Shown piece after piece: positions 5,149 to 5,514 of a DNA stretch of 5,514 nucleotides. Source of the stretch: Vulcanimicrobiota bacterium (GTDB taxonomy: Bacteria > Vulcanimicrobiota > Vulcanimicrobiia > Vulcanimicrobiales > Vulcanimicrobiaceae); assembly GCA_030043675.1 (NCBI GenBank), contig JASHXG010000005.1:1-5514 (forward strand), in the 5' to 3' direction. The translations under genes were made by a program, and so were the position numbers. How positions within the stretch are numbered: position 1 is the first letter of the stretch; each line of letters opens with the position of its first letter. The notes under the pieces were generated by a model. The model did no database searches. It was not told the DNA's origin and saw nothing but the letters and a program-made list of their open reading frames with translations.

Positions 5149-5514
5149 ATGTCGAAGTTCCCCACGAACGTGCAGATGGCGATAGCGGCGATCGCCGTAT
5201 TGGCGGCCGCAGCGTGCAGCCACGGCGCCGGCGGCATGCTGCCCGCGCAGTCCGCCGTCAGCTCTGCACAGGAGGCGCTATCACCCGAGGATGACGTCTC
5301 GATTCTCAAACAGCTCACCAAGGAGGACGTGATCGGGTCGACGATCGATCCGAAACATGGGCAGCTCAATCCGTACGGCCTCACCGTCGCACCTTCAACC
5401 GTCGGCGAGATCAAAAAAGGCGATTTGGTGATCTCCAACTTCAATGCCAAGAGCAACGTTCAAGGCACCGGCTTTACGATCGTGGAGCTGGACCCGGTGC
5501 CCGGCTCGAAACCG
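5149..5514 (+). CDS. Secreted lipoprotein, tandem paralog 2, 3' end outside window
   Basis: The first 122 residues are visible and the frame is open to the window edge. The signal peptide MSKFPTNVQMAIAAIAVLAAAAC ends in Cys23, at the same position as in paralog 1, and is followed by the same SHGAG start of the mature protein. From DVSILK to PGSKP, hand alignment gives 57 identical residues of 74 without gaps; the linker before it is two residues shorter and poorly conserved. LNPYGLTVAP and the GTGFTIV strand are kept, so the same extracytoplasmic beta-propeller fold is expected. A Ser replaces the Cys98 of paralog 1 (VISNF versus VVCNF), so a disulfide there cannot be conserved. The ligand is unknown. 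The coding DNA has diverged while the 29-bp upstream element has not, which fits an older duplication followed by divergence under common regulation. Confidence 0.88.
   Translation, partial: MSKFPTNVQMAIAAIAVLAAAACSHGAGGMLPAQSAVSSAQEALSPEDDVSILKQLTKEDVIGSTIDPKHGQLNPYGLTVAPSTVGEIKKGDLVISNFNAKSNVQGTGFTIVELDPVPGSKP

Overview
The window is GC-rich bacterial DNA with tightly packed genes. It probably comes from a Gram-positive-related (Terrabacteria-type) lineage. The first four genes follow the order of the actinobacterial fhaA-fhaB-pstP-rodA cell-wall/phosphosignalling cluster, but the proteins are short and divergent. That points to actinobacteria or a neighbouring uncultured phylum (Eremiobacterota/WPS-2 or Dormibacterota are possible). 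This assignment is inference from gene order and composition; no rRNA or other taxonomic marker is present.

Positions 1-3115 (+ strand) hold one compact operon. In order it contains the C-terminal part of an FHA protein (FhaA position), a membrane-anchored FHA protein (FhaB-like), a PP2C-fold protein with a C-terminal membrane anchor (PstP position), a RodA/FtsW-family glycosyltransferase, and a small mono-heme cytochrome c lipoprotein. Three of the four junctions are stop/start overlaps (TGATG, GTGA, GTGA), which suggests translational coupling. Two things depart from the classic cluster. The PP2C-like protein has lost the aspartates that bind the catalytic metals, so it looks like a pseudophosphatase. 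The gene after rodA is a c-type cytochrome instead of the class B penicillin-binding protein pbpA.

Positions 3108-3722 (- strand) encode a small HExxH metallopeptidase that converges on the cytochrome gene with an 8-bp tail-to-tail overlap. The spacing of its active-site residues resembles the anthrax lethal factor-like (ATLF, M34) fold.

Positions 3723-5514 (+ strand) hold two tandem paralogous genes for secreted lipoproteins; the second runs off the window. The first has an NHL/beta-propeller-like repeat. Each gene is preceded by the same 29-bp element, identical in both copies, followed by a diverged spacer and a strong GGAGG ribosome binding site. A 13-bp hairpin behind the first gene is a likely terminator, so the two copies are probably separate transcription units under the same control element.

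No tRNA, rRNA, CRISPR array, insertion sequence or other mobile element was seen. No gene-free stretch exceeds 300 bases; the longest are 3723-3826 and 4961-5148.
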